A stretch of DNA of 64,000 nucleotides. It comes from Jaminaea rosea. Lineage: Eukaryota; Basidiomycota; Exobasidiomycetes; Microstromatales. The translations under genes and the position numbers were made by a program. Under the pieces are notes generated by a model. The model had not been told where the DNA came from, made no database searches, and saw only the letters and a program-made list of their open reading frames with translations. The DNA lies in the NCBI RefSeq assembly GCF_003144245.1, contig NW_020289977.1:186001-250000 (forward strand), read 5' to 3'. How positions within the stretch are numbered: the first letter of the stretch is position 1; every line of letters starts with the position of its first letter. Shown here one piece after another: positions 55,509 to 64,000 of the stretch.

Positions 55509-58500
55509 CTACGAGTCCTGCTGACTGACCCGGATATCAGGTATCGTCCCTTCGTCGACACTGCCCGCGCCTCCTCCGCCTCGACCGTTACCCAAGCGCA
55601 CAGCGCTATTGGCCGATCGATGGCGCAGTGGCTGCTGCTGCTGCTGTTGCCGCTGATCGTTGGAGCTCAGGTAGTAGCCATCCAACGTGGCTTGAGCGAG
55701 TGAAGACGAGGCCGCATGCGAGACACCAGTGCCTGCACGCTTGGAGCCCATGAGCTCATCCCCCTCGGCCGTCTCGTCCTCATCTGACCTCTTGCGCGCA
55801 TGCTCCTGCCACTTCGTCGTTGCACCCCTCGGTGACCCACCGAAGATGCCCATTCCACTCCTAGAGCCCCACCGGCTGCTATGCTTCCTCGCTTTCTGCC
55901 CGGGCGTGCGAGTGACTACAATCCCCAAGCTACTCAGCAGTGTATCTTCCTCTCCATCCTCCTCATCCTGCTGCGCATACGCCTCCGCTGGAGCAGCCTT
56001 CCCTGCGCCGGCGAGAGGTGTGAGGCCAAAATCCTCGCTCCACAGGAGGCCGTGGACGGAATCGCCGCGGATGCGACGTTGCTTGCGCTGCTGTTTGGGA
56101 GATTTGAATGCCGACGTCGGAGGGGTACGCTTTCGAGCTTCGCTGCCCCATTCCAGCTTGCGGGCGGGAGAAGAGCTAGGTGTGGCTGCGGCGGCGAACT
56201 GGTCCGCGGTGGTGAAGAGGACAGCGCTTTCGTCTTCGTCTGAGAAAGCTGCAGCATACTGTTCTTCTTCCTCGTCATCATCGTCGTCGTCGTGCTTGAG
56301 TCGCAGCAGCGGCCGCACTTTGGCCTTCCAATTCGCTGCCCACGTATTCTCGATCGATGCTCCTTCCCTTCCCCCGTGCTCACCGTTGACCGAGCGTGGC
56401 GGGCTGGCGTGCGACGCCAACATGGGAGACGCGAGCATTGTGAAGCTTGGCGTAGGAGTAGATGGCCGGGGAGGGTGCATAGTTGCTGTCGCCTGCGATT
56501 CATCCACCCATCCTCGGTTGCCGCTGCCACTCGCGTACCTCCAATTCGCCCCTGGCGACGGAGAAGAAGGGTGACTCAAGCTGGACGTCGAACCGGACGA
56601 CGTCAGGGCCGCAGGGCCGAAGTTGGTGCTAGTAGGCAGACCGCCCTTGGAGAATTCAACACTCCTCGGCCGGCTGTGCAGCAGACTGGCACGCTCGTCG
56701 AGACTCCCTTCGCCGTCAATCGGGCTGCTGACCTCTAGCGACTGTCGTGGCGTCTGACCGCCTGAGTCTTCTTGAGCGGAAGGCTCACTGTACTGTCCCG
56801 CCAATGCAAAGGGATCAAGCATGCCGCCGCCCCTCACCAGCCAGTTACCACCCTCCTGCCCGGACTGCCCCTCATACGGGAAATCCCCAAGCAAGCTCTC
56901 CCAACCCCTCATCAGCTCCTCCTCGTCCCTGAATTTGAGCCCATTCCTTCCGTGCTGTACAAGCTCGCCCAAACATGGAAAGTCCAGCGCCAGAGTGGGG
57001 AGATGGCAGCCAAGCATGTCCACAACCTTCATTGGCAGGTCCAAGCCAGAAGAGCTCGAGTGCAGTGAGACGCCCAAGTCCGCCGAGCCGAGAAGTAGGG
57101 GATACTCCCAGTTCTCCAGCCAGGCGGTTCGGATACGCACGTACTGCCAGCCCTCCTCCTGCTCGAGCTGCGATATCTTGCGCTCATATTGCGCGCGTAG
57201 CTCTCCCTTGCCGGTGACGATGATGAGGAGCTTGGGGAGGTGGGAAGCGGGCAAATTAGGGAGATGGGAGGCGAGACCTGCCCCCGAAGTAGAGAGGGAT
57301 GGTGAAGAAGAGCCAGAAGGCATAGAGAGCATCGACGGTCTTCTGTTGCGATGCGCCGCGCGAGGATTCGAAGGAGAAGGAAGGGGAGAGGAGCTTGAGT
57401 CGTAGGGAGGGGAGGATGCTCGCTCTGGTGTGGTGGAGTTGGCCGGGGGAAGCTCCAGGCTTAAAGAGGTGGAATGGCGCTCCGGAGCCACACTACTGCT
57501 GCTGTTCATCTTCTTGGGTGACGAGGAAAAGACTTGCTGCTCTGAGTACGGTGAAGGGGAGTGAACCCTCCCTTGCTCGCTTCTGCTGTTGACTTCCCTC
57601 GCCCGCTTCTCGTACAGCTGTGCTGCTCGCAGCAGCAGCCCAAAATCCTCATCCGCAGTCCACGAAGTAGACGAGACGACCAGTGCCGGCCTATCCGCTC
57701 GCAGCATTGCCTGTCCTGCGGCATTCATTGTCGTGAAAGGCGTAGAAGTCCCCTTCTTCGCATCCCATCTTGGCCACCAGCTCTCCAATCCCTTCTCCAA
57801 GCGAGGTCCCAGCCCCTTCCAAAGAGCATGGACCTCTCTAGTCGAGCACTTCTTGAAGTGCTTAGGCGGGCGATCATGCAGTACTTCTTTGTGCCCCTCC
57901 AGTCCCCACTCGGCCTCCAGATGACGTCGCATCGCGTGGGTGACAAAGAGGTGCGCAAAGGCTTTTCGGCCGCTCCAGCGCTCGAGCATGCGAGCCAGCT
58001 TGACAACAGGAGAAGTGGTACCCAGCCGGAGCGAAAGGATGGTGTATGCGAGGTTGTGCCAATCGATGATGACGCGCGATGAGAGGAGGAGGGAGCAAAG
58101 CCGGATGACAGCCAAAGAGGGGAGTGCGGGGGGAGTCTGCGAGCGACGATGAAGCAAAGGATCGGTCAGCTTGGCAGAGATATAGCACCCATATCACCGA
58201 CGCAGACTCACCTGAACGATGATGACCTCCGGCGGAGGGCTCACGAGCATGGCCACATTCCAGAACAAGCCCACACTCTGCCACACCAACTTGAAAGGCG
58301 CAACCAGCACAAAGGCCAGCCTAGGCAGTCCTGCGATCCACTTGGGCACCTCTCTCAGCTTGAGAAAGCGCACACTACTCCTCTGGATCGCATTCGGCAA
58401 TGCCGACCCGCCATAACCCACGACGCTGACCTTCCACCCCTGATCGGCGAGGGACTCGACGTGATAGCACATGCGGGGAGAGCGACCCACATCGCCTAGG

Positions 58501-58646
58501 ACTACTACCGCTGCTGAGCGGCGGAGCGAGGTGCGGCGCGTGATGGATGGAGCGCGATAGAGAGCGATGTAGAGGAAGAGGGAGAGGAGGGAGATGCTGA
58601 GTAGCAGGGTTGGGATGAAGAGGAGGAGGAGGAGCGGGAGGATCAT
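55509..58646 (-). CDS. ALG1: Beta-1,4-mannosyltransferase Alg1 with long C-terminal extension
   Basis: ER-membrane enzyme adding the first mannose to dolichyl-PP-GlcNAc2 in N-glycan precursor synthesis. Exon 1 is 58646-58212 (145 codons) and exon 2 is 58136-55509, giving 1020 residues; the family is usually about 450-500. The N-terminal membrane helix starts MILPLLLLLFIPTLLLSISL. Family motifs are VVVLGDVGRSPRMCYHVESL, RVIIDWHNLAYTILSL, HLFVTHAMRRHLEAEWGLEG, VSSTSWTADEDFGLLL, LLIIVTGKGELRAQYE, and GSADLGVSLHSSSSGLDLPM followed by KVVDMLGC. About 115 Ser/Pro-rich residues interrupt the glycosyltransferase fold near 330-445. After about residue 578 an extra tail of roughly 440 low-complexity residues runs to the stop, including SVHGLLWSEDFGLTPL, acidic runs and poly-Gln. 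The frame has no break between core and tail. Confidence 0.93.
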
Positions 58647-59106
58647 GGCGCCGAGCGTGGAAGGAAGAGTGATACGGTACAATGTGGTAGGGTGGCCTGG
58701 TAAAGAGCGTCTGATCGTCGAGAGCGCTCGATCACATGCAGATGCGCTGTCTGTGTGCCATCCGCTCCCAAGCTGTCGTAGTGACAAGGAGATGAAGGAG
58801 GTAGGGTAAGAGGCAAGAGTGTTCGATGCATCGAAGCGCTGCTGCTTCTGCCCGCCGGACTGGCTCGTCTCACGCGGGGAGAGCGAGATGAGAGATGGCC
58901 AGGGCGGCAGGGCGGGCGGCAAAGCGGGCGGCAAAGCGGACGGGCCACACGCAGCAATTGCCGGCCAAATGGAAGATGGTTGGTTGCTCGCTCCATCGCT
59001 CTTCGCCCTCACCACAACAGATCGGCAGCGAAGGAGCAATTGACATGGGGATGGGATTGCACTTTGAACAGGCCGGCAACTCTGTATCTATCACTGTGCT
59101 CATCTC
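58647..59106. other. Intergenic, ALG1 upstream region
   Basis: About 0.46 kb with no gene supported. It contains a GCGGGCGGCAAA duplicated unit near 58911-58935. It presumably holds the ALG1 promoter and the SDH assembly factor 3' UTR. Confidence 0.4.
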
Positions 59107-59996
59107 TCACTGCGCCTTGCCCTCGCCAGCGGGCAGCTCATCCGGCATCCATCGCACGCTCTTCTCCTCATTCTTGGTATGCCTCCTCAATCTGTAACCT
59201 AGCCTTCCCTCAGTCTCAAAGCTCTCCCTCCACCGGTCGGGAAGAGGCTTCCTGTCTACGAGCCAGTAATAGATGTCCCAATCAGGCTCGTCCAGCAGAC
59301 GATCGAACTCCTCTACCTCTGCATCTGGCATGTTCCACAGCTCCTTCTGCGCAAAGGTGCTCATAAGCAGATCCGTTTCGAGAATGCCGCGCTTCCGTGT
59401 CTGGTAGATCAAGCGACGGATGCGTTGCTCTCGACCTTCGTTTCCGGGCTCTCGGCCAGGTACGCGGAGCGGGGCACCGTAATCCGTGAGAGAGTCAGAC
59501 TGAGAAGGCGAAGCAAGGTTGATCCTCGAGTCAAAGGGCAAGGGGAAAGGGTCCGTACCTTGAGAAGGAGCGTCGTACCCGGGGTCGACGGAGGAACCGG
59601 CATCCGTGTCCGGCGCAGGAGGGGCGGAGGCACTTGCACTACCTGAAGCCGGGGTAGGTGAGGGGACGTCCGTAGGTCTTGATTGTGTGACATCGCCCCC
59701 TTCTGAAGTAGCAGCCGCGGCCGTGCCTGCACGCGAGTCGGGGTCGAAGATACGAGCATGCTCGTCGACTTGTCCTGCTCTGAGGGCGAGAGAAGATAAG
59801 GGTATCAGTGAATCGTACCTCGTCGAGTACATCAATCCGCAATCACTCACTTGAGCTTGTCGGCCGGCTTGCCCTGCTTGGCCCACGCAGCAGGCGAGTA
59901 GCTCAATGCTCTAGACCCAGCAACAAAGCGGCAAGGCGCTCGTTGTGCTGAGACCCTGCTGGTAGCAGCGAATGCTGATCGGATAGCGGGGATCAT
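59107..59996 (-). CDS. SDH5: Succinate dehydrogenase assembly factor 2 (Sdh5/SDHAF2)
   Basis: Mitochondrial matrix factor required for covalent FAD attachment to the SDH flavoprotein. Exon 1 is 59996-59851 and exon 2 is 59779-59107, 272 residues. The N-terminus MIPAIRSAFAATSRVSAQR...CRFVAGSRALSYS is a clear mitochondrial presequence. The conserved SDHAF2 core sits at the C-terminal half: RIRRLIYQTRKRGILETDLL, MSTFAQKELWNMPDAEVEEF and LLDEPDWDIYYWLV. Between them lie about 100 Ser/Pro/Ala/Asp-rich residues not found in the short yeast or human proteins (about 160 residues). The tail WMPDELPAGEGKAQ is charged. It diverges from the gene at 60258 across 261 bases. Confidence 0.94.
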
Positions 59997-60257
59997 GGTA
60001 GTCGTGGTTTGGTGAGAAGAAAGGGCACGACGCGCTTTCAAAGGTGGAGCAGAGCCTTATTCAGCAATGTCGAGCTCGCGGAAGCAGCCGCGTAGGGCCA
60101 CGCGAGCAACGTCGACTGCGAGTCCCGCTCCCGCTGCCGTTGCGAGGGGCTCATTTCGCGTCGTCGTCGAGCTGGTTCCGTCCTCGTCACAACCTCGTCA
60201 CTCATTTCAGTTGATCCGCAGGCTGGGTCCCTACTTATCACTTACCATCACGCCAGC

Positions 60258-61859
60258 ATGGCAGCAGCGGGACGTCGAGTTCTCTCTTATTCGGACTCCC
60301 TTGCAGCGCCTACGGGGGATGTGGACCATGAAGCTCCTCTGCCCTCGCTCGCCGCCTCGAGCAGTCCCGCAAGCATAACGAGGCGAAAGAGGGGACCCAG
60401 GGCCAGTGGTGAGACACAAGCCATGCAGCCCTCGTACGCACCGCCGCCTGTCCAGCTTCAACAGCCTCAACCCCAGCAGCAGCCACCGCCCTGGCTCTTT
60501 GGCCCTCCTCCCGCACCTCCCCTCTACACGGGACCACCGCCCAATCCAAATGCTGTACCATTCCAGCCTGCGCCCTATCCATACGTACAGCAACATGCCT
60601 ACACACAAGCAGGGCCTTCCACCTATCACATGCCTCCCACGCAGCCTCCCTTTCCCCAGCAGCCGCATCTATACTCAGGCCCACCACCGCCTCAGGCTCC
60701 GTATCCTCAGCAGATAGGTCCACCCAACACCTTCTATCATCCTAACCCCATTCCACCTCATCCCAAGTCATTCTCAGCTTCAGCTTCAGCTTCAGCGTCA
60801 CCCGTCCCAGCACCTCTTAAAGCCCAAGCGATCCCTTTCAATCCCTCTCCTCAACCCCCGGCAATACGTACGCCTTGGCCTCACTCAGACTATTACGCAT
60901 GGACGACTGTTGTGATAGACGTCGACGAGAGCAGCGATGAGGACGACGACAGCTCTTCTCCTAGTGGATCCAGCTCATCCACACCCTCGTCGTCGTCGAG
61001 TCACGCAAACCGGGCAGCTTTGAGTCGCGCAAAGCGTAAACGCCAAACGATCGACCTAGTCGACGTGCGCCGCAAGCTCCTAGACGGCGCTTCATCGTCA
61101 AAGGGCAAGACCAAGGAAAATGATGCTGCATCTGGTTGGACAACTCCGCTCGACGCCTCTGTGCGGTCTTCTCCGGCCATCGAGGGTGCCGATGAGATCG
61201 GGCAGGGTACGGCTACATCGAGTACGAGTCTGGGAGAGTACGAACGCAAGCAGGCAGAGATACAGGCGATGCTTGAGAAGATTCGGAAGCACAATGAGGC
61301 AAAAGCTAGGAAAAAGGCGCTAGCCACTCTGGAAGCAAGCAGAGGAGAGCGGGGCCAGACTGAGGTCGATGCAATTGGGGAAGAGGCAGCCTTGGCTGAT
61401 GAGAGCTTCGTCGCAGAAGCAGGTGCTGCGCCAACGCTCAACAGCGAGGGCCAAGAGTGGGCGATAGGAATGACCACACAAAACGAAGAGGAAGGGTCTG
61501 CTGCCGCTGCCGCGGCCGACCAACTAGCACAACAACGCGCTCGTCTCTTGGCAAGCATGGCGAGGGGAAAGAAGCGCAAAGCGGAAGAGGCTGCGGCGGC
61601 ATCGGCGTCAGCATCTGCAGATACATCTGCGGCGACCACCGCCTCGACAGACGAGACGCGGGACGATTCGAGCACAGAGCAGGCAACGACTACGACGCAG
61701 GCAGAGGTTGAGGATGATGACACAGCCTCTGTTGCTCATGTTGAGACGGCACCATCCACGAAAAGGCAGAGGAGGAAGGAGAAGAGACGCAAAAAGAAGC
61801 AAGAGAGGCAAGAGCATCTCGAGAGGGAGAGAGAGGCTGTTGCTGCTGGAGATGGTTGA
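60258..61859 (+). CDS. Uncharacterised Pro-rich protein with basic tail, 533 aa
   Basis: Single-exon frame of 533 codons, not recognised. The first 200 residues are Pro/Gln/Tyr-rich (repeated PPP, YTQAGPSTYH, HLYSGPPPPQAPYPQ) with an Ala-Ser alternating tract coded by a TCAGCT repeat. A possible conserved core WPHSDYYAWTTVVIDVDESS leads into an acidic/Ser stretch. It is followed by SRAKRKRQTIDLVDVRRKLL and a coiled-coil-like helix near 326-360 (EYERKQAEIQAMLEKIRKHN). A further helix (QQRARLLASMARGKKRKAEE) precedes an Ala/Thr-rich region, and the C-terminus is highly basic (KRQRRKEKRRKKKQER). Composition suggests a nuclear RNA- or chromatin-associated protein, but no domain is assignable. The ATG at 60258 opens the frame. 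Confidence 0.72.
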   Translation: MAAAGRRVLSYSDSLAAPTGDVDHEAPLPSLAASSSPASITRRKRGPRASGETQAMQPSYAPPPVQLQQPQPQQQPPPWLFGPPPAPPLYTGPPPNPNAVPFQPAPYPYVQQHAYTQAGPSTYHMPPTQPPFPQQPHLYSGPPPPQAPYPQQIGPPNTFYHPNPIPPHPKSFSASASASASPVPAPLKAQAIPFNPSPQPPAIRTPWPHSDYYAWTTVVIDVDESSDEDDDSSSPSGSSSSTPSSSSSHANRAALSRAKRKRQTIDLVDVRRKLLDGASSSKGKTKENDAASGWTTPLDASVRSSPAIEGADEIGQGTATSSTSLGEYERKQAEIQAMLEKIRKHNEAKARKKALATLEASRGERGQTEVDAIGEEAALADESFVAEAGAAPTLNSEGQEWAIGMTTQNEEEGSAAAAAADQLAQQRARLLASMARGKKRKAEEAAAASASASADTSAATTASTDETRDDSSTEQATTTTQAEVEDDDTASVAHVETAPSTKRQRRKEKRRKKKQERQEHLEREREAVAAGDG

Positions 61860-62604
61860 TGCGAGCTCCATTGCAGTGCGCGTGAGTGCACTCAAAGGGA
61901 GACCGCGTCTGATTGACGGAGCTCACGATCAGCATCCGTCACTCTCGGCAGGACTACATGCGAGCTCGACTTCAGCCCTGACCTGGCGCCCCAACAAGCA
62001 CCTCACGCCCCTTGAGCACAAGAGCCTGCAGATAGATAAGAAAGGAGCTCCGAGCCATGGCTGGCGGAGGATACGTCTAGCGTCGTCGTGAGGATCAAAG
62101 GCGTGATGGCGGAAGGGCTTCGCAACGTTCCCCCTCAGGCTGGTCGAGGCATCGTGATAGCAGGCCGATGTGATGTGTTCAGAGACTCAACGGCTTCCCT
62201 GCCCACCCATTGCCCCCTACCCCTCTCGTTCCTGCCTCTACAGCGATCTGCACACGCATACCGGAGGAGCAAGATCGACATTCACATAGGCCGAATGGCA
62301 GCATCCATAACCCCGCATTAGCCCCGCGCTCGAGGCACGCCTGTTCAAGAAGCACAGTTGGATCGCCGCGCCACGACTTCGTTCGAGCGCTTATCAGAAG
62401 GTAGGTTCGCAGAGAGTGAACAGCATCAGCTTGGACCTTCATCGTCCCCATAGGCGGCTTCGGCCGTGTCATCCCGCGCTCGAAAGACACGATATCGGCG
62501 ACCAATAGAGCTCATAGACCTCAAGCCTCGTGCCCTTTCTCACTGCGTCTGTGTCTACAATTTGATTATTTGATTGAATACCCCTCACAGCCTGAACAAG
62601 GTGT
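61860..62604. other. Convergent 3' intergenic region
   Basis: About 0.75 kb between two converging genes. An AT-richer patch (TTTGATTATTTGATTG) lies near 62561-62576. No gene or structured RNA is recognised. Confidence 0.4.
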
Positions 62605-64000
62605 CTACGCATACATGTTGGGATCATCAGGCCATCCCGCTCCCATCGGCCCAGCACCACCGCCTCTCCCCTCAGCGTCGCCATCCTGTACCTCTACCCT
62701 CCCCACATCCTCCCCCCTGATCATCACCATTCCTACGAAACGGCGAGAGGCCACACGATCCTCTGTAGCCATTTCTGCATCTCCGCTCCCCGCCTGGTCA
62801 TGCAGCGTCCACTCCTCCGTGTCAGAGAGAACTACATTCCCTGCATCGTCCACACATTTGAAGTCGCCTTTGAAGACGCGCTGCTGCTGCTGCTGGTGGT
62901 CCTGCGCCTGATCTGCGCTGCTGTCGAGTGAAGAGGCTAGGCGAAGGTGAATCAGAACGGTGCGATTGATGAAGCGTGCCTGGATGGCTTCGGCGGCCTG
63001 GAAGGAGGCGGCGTCGGGCTGGACCTTCTTGCTTTCATGGATTGCTGGTATAGCTGGTGGAGCGACGGAGGACGAGGCGGCGGAGCGAGGAGACTTGATA
63101 GCCTTGAAGCGTAGCCGGACATCTGGGAACGAGAGCTAAGTGTTCAGCATGCTACCATCGAGTCTTGCTTCGCCTTCGACACCTACACATTGCAGTCCAG
63201 GTCCCGCTTTCCTCATCGTACATATCCGGCCTCAACATCTCCTCTAGCTCCTCCATTGCCCTGGCCCTCACTTGATCGCTGGGCATCGCGTTCAAGAATG
63301 TCCCGCCAAAGGTCTCCAGCCACCCTCTCAATCCGGCAGACAGCGGTGTCGGCCGCGGCACGAGCTCGCAAGACTCCACCTCGAACATGGGCTCCCCATC
63401 CTCACCTGGCGAGCTCAGAAGCTTGCGATACGCTTCAGGCGTAGGGAAGTACCAAGGATCCACCTCTTTGGGATCTTTCTCTGGCGCATATCTCCGCAGC
63501 ATTGCGTGCAGAGCGCCACGTACACCGATCATGTTGAGGAATCCGCCACATTCCCCGACAAAGGAACCCCCCGGCTTGAGGGCCTGATGAGCGCCGCAGA
63601 CCACGGCGATTGGGGAGGCTTTCATCCAATGGAGGGCGGCATTGCTGAATACGCTGTCGAAGGAGTGAAAGAGGCCAGGTTGGGTGCGCAGCCAGGAAGG
63701 GAGGCCGCAGCAGTCCACCAGATGATATTCGATATTCCCGCTGCCGGCCAACCTCGCAGACCGCAACATATCCTCCGAAGCGTCTACGCCGACCACCTTT
63801 CCTGCCCCGTTGCCTTCACCGACCTGCTGGGCGATGATTCGCGTCAACTCTCCCGATCCACACCCAATGTCTAGCACCCTTTGGCCAGGTCGAGCATCGA
63901 GGAGCTGCAGGACGGCAGAGGTATTTGCGGCACTGTACACGAAACTGGCTTTGCTCTGGTAGGTGGCCGCGTGCTCGGAATGGTGGTAAGTTGGCGCAAT
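62605..64000 (-). CDS. SAM-dependent methyltransferase fused to an LSM (NAA38-like) domain; 5' end outside the window
   Basis: The upstream exon is open from the window edge (64000) to 63187. It encodes a class I methyltransferase: PTYHHSEHAATYQSKASFVY, motif I VLDIGCGSGELTRII, motif II VVGVDASEDML, FSNAALHWM and ALKPGGSFVGECGG. A 64-nt intron (63186-63123; GTAGGT...CCCAG) restores phase to give WTAMYVRLRFKAIK, the usual end of trans-aconitate-methyltransferase-like proteins. The frame then continues without a stop through a short linker into an LSM-like fold: AIQARFINRTVLIHLRL, RVFKGDFKCVDDAGNVVLSD and RRFVGMVMIRGEDVGRVEV. This resembles NAA38/LSMD1, the auxiliary subunit of NatC N-terminal acetyltransferase. 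No ATG in the LSM frame precedes that domain. The fusion is seen in sequence; functions are inferred. The initiator Met lies beyond the right edge. Confidence 0.85.

Overview
The window is nuclear DNA of a fungus, most probably a basidiomycete and plausibly a smut-lineage (Ustilaginomycotina) yeast or dimorphic fungus. The reasons are GC-rich coding sequence, short GT-AG introns with mostly GTGAG donors, compact alternating-strand genes, Ser/Pro/Gly-rich disordered tails on conserved domains, and a RING-PH-VWA protein of the Ste5/Far1 scaffold type. The lineage below phylum is inference. Exon structures come from splice motifs plus reading-phase bookkeeping and have not been tested against transcripts. 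I see no transposon, retroelement, CRISPR array or bacterial-type operon.

Left part (1-17,900): an alpha-arrestin with an Rsp5-type PPxY motif (minus strand, runs off the left edge); the Rab GTPase YPT6 (six exons); a 674-residue unknown protein; a head-to-head pair of ribosomal protein genes (eS7 and uL30); a DHA1-type MFS transporter; and a small GPI-anchored cell-surface protein. Two stretches of about 1.5 and 2.1 kb here show no gene.

Middle part (17,900-42,050): a very large SH3 plus Ras-association-like polarity protein (Bud14/Tea4-like); the rRNA-processing DEAD-box helicase RRP3; alanyl-tRNA synthetase with two possible starts (mitochondrial and cytosolic forms); a Dap1/PGRMC cytochrome b5-like haem protein; a 1280-residue protein with a C-terminal cysteine cluster; carnitine O-acetyltransferase; the phosphorelay protein YPD1; a TauD-type dioxygenase; and an intron-containing tRNA-Asn(GTT).

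Right part (42,050-64,000): the RING-PH-VWA scaffold-like protein; a CRAL-TRIO/RhoGAP protein; cofilin, whose first coding exon is only the ATG; an intron-containing tRNA-Val(TAC); the ER mannosyltransferase ALG1 with an unusual tail of roughly 440 residues; SDH assembly factor 2; a Pro-rich unknown protein; and, running off the right edge, a SAM-dependent methyltransferase whose reading frame continues without a stop into an LSM domain resembling NAA38.

The genes are mainly unlinked housekeeping functions: translation, secretion and N-glycosylation, mitochondrial metabolism. Polarity and signalling genes are frequent (arrestin, YPT6, Bud14-like, YPD1, Ste5-like, RhoGAP, cofilin), but nothing shows that they form a functional cluster. 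The best leads are the methyltransferase-LSM fusion, the RING-PH-VWA protein with a degenerate MIDAS, and the extended ALG1.
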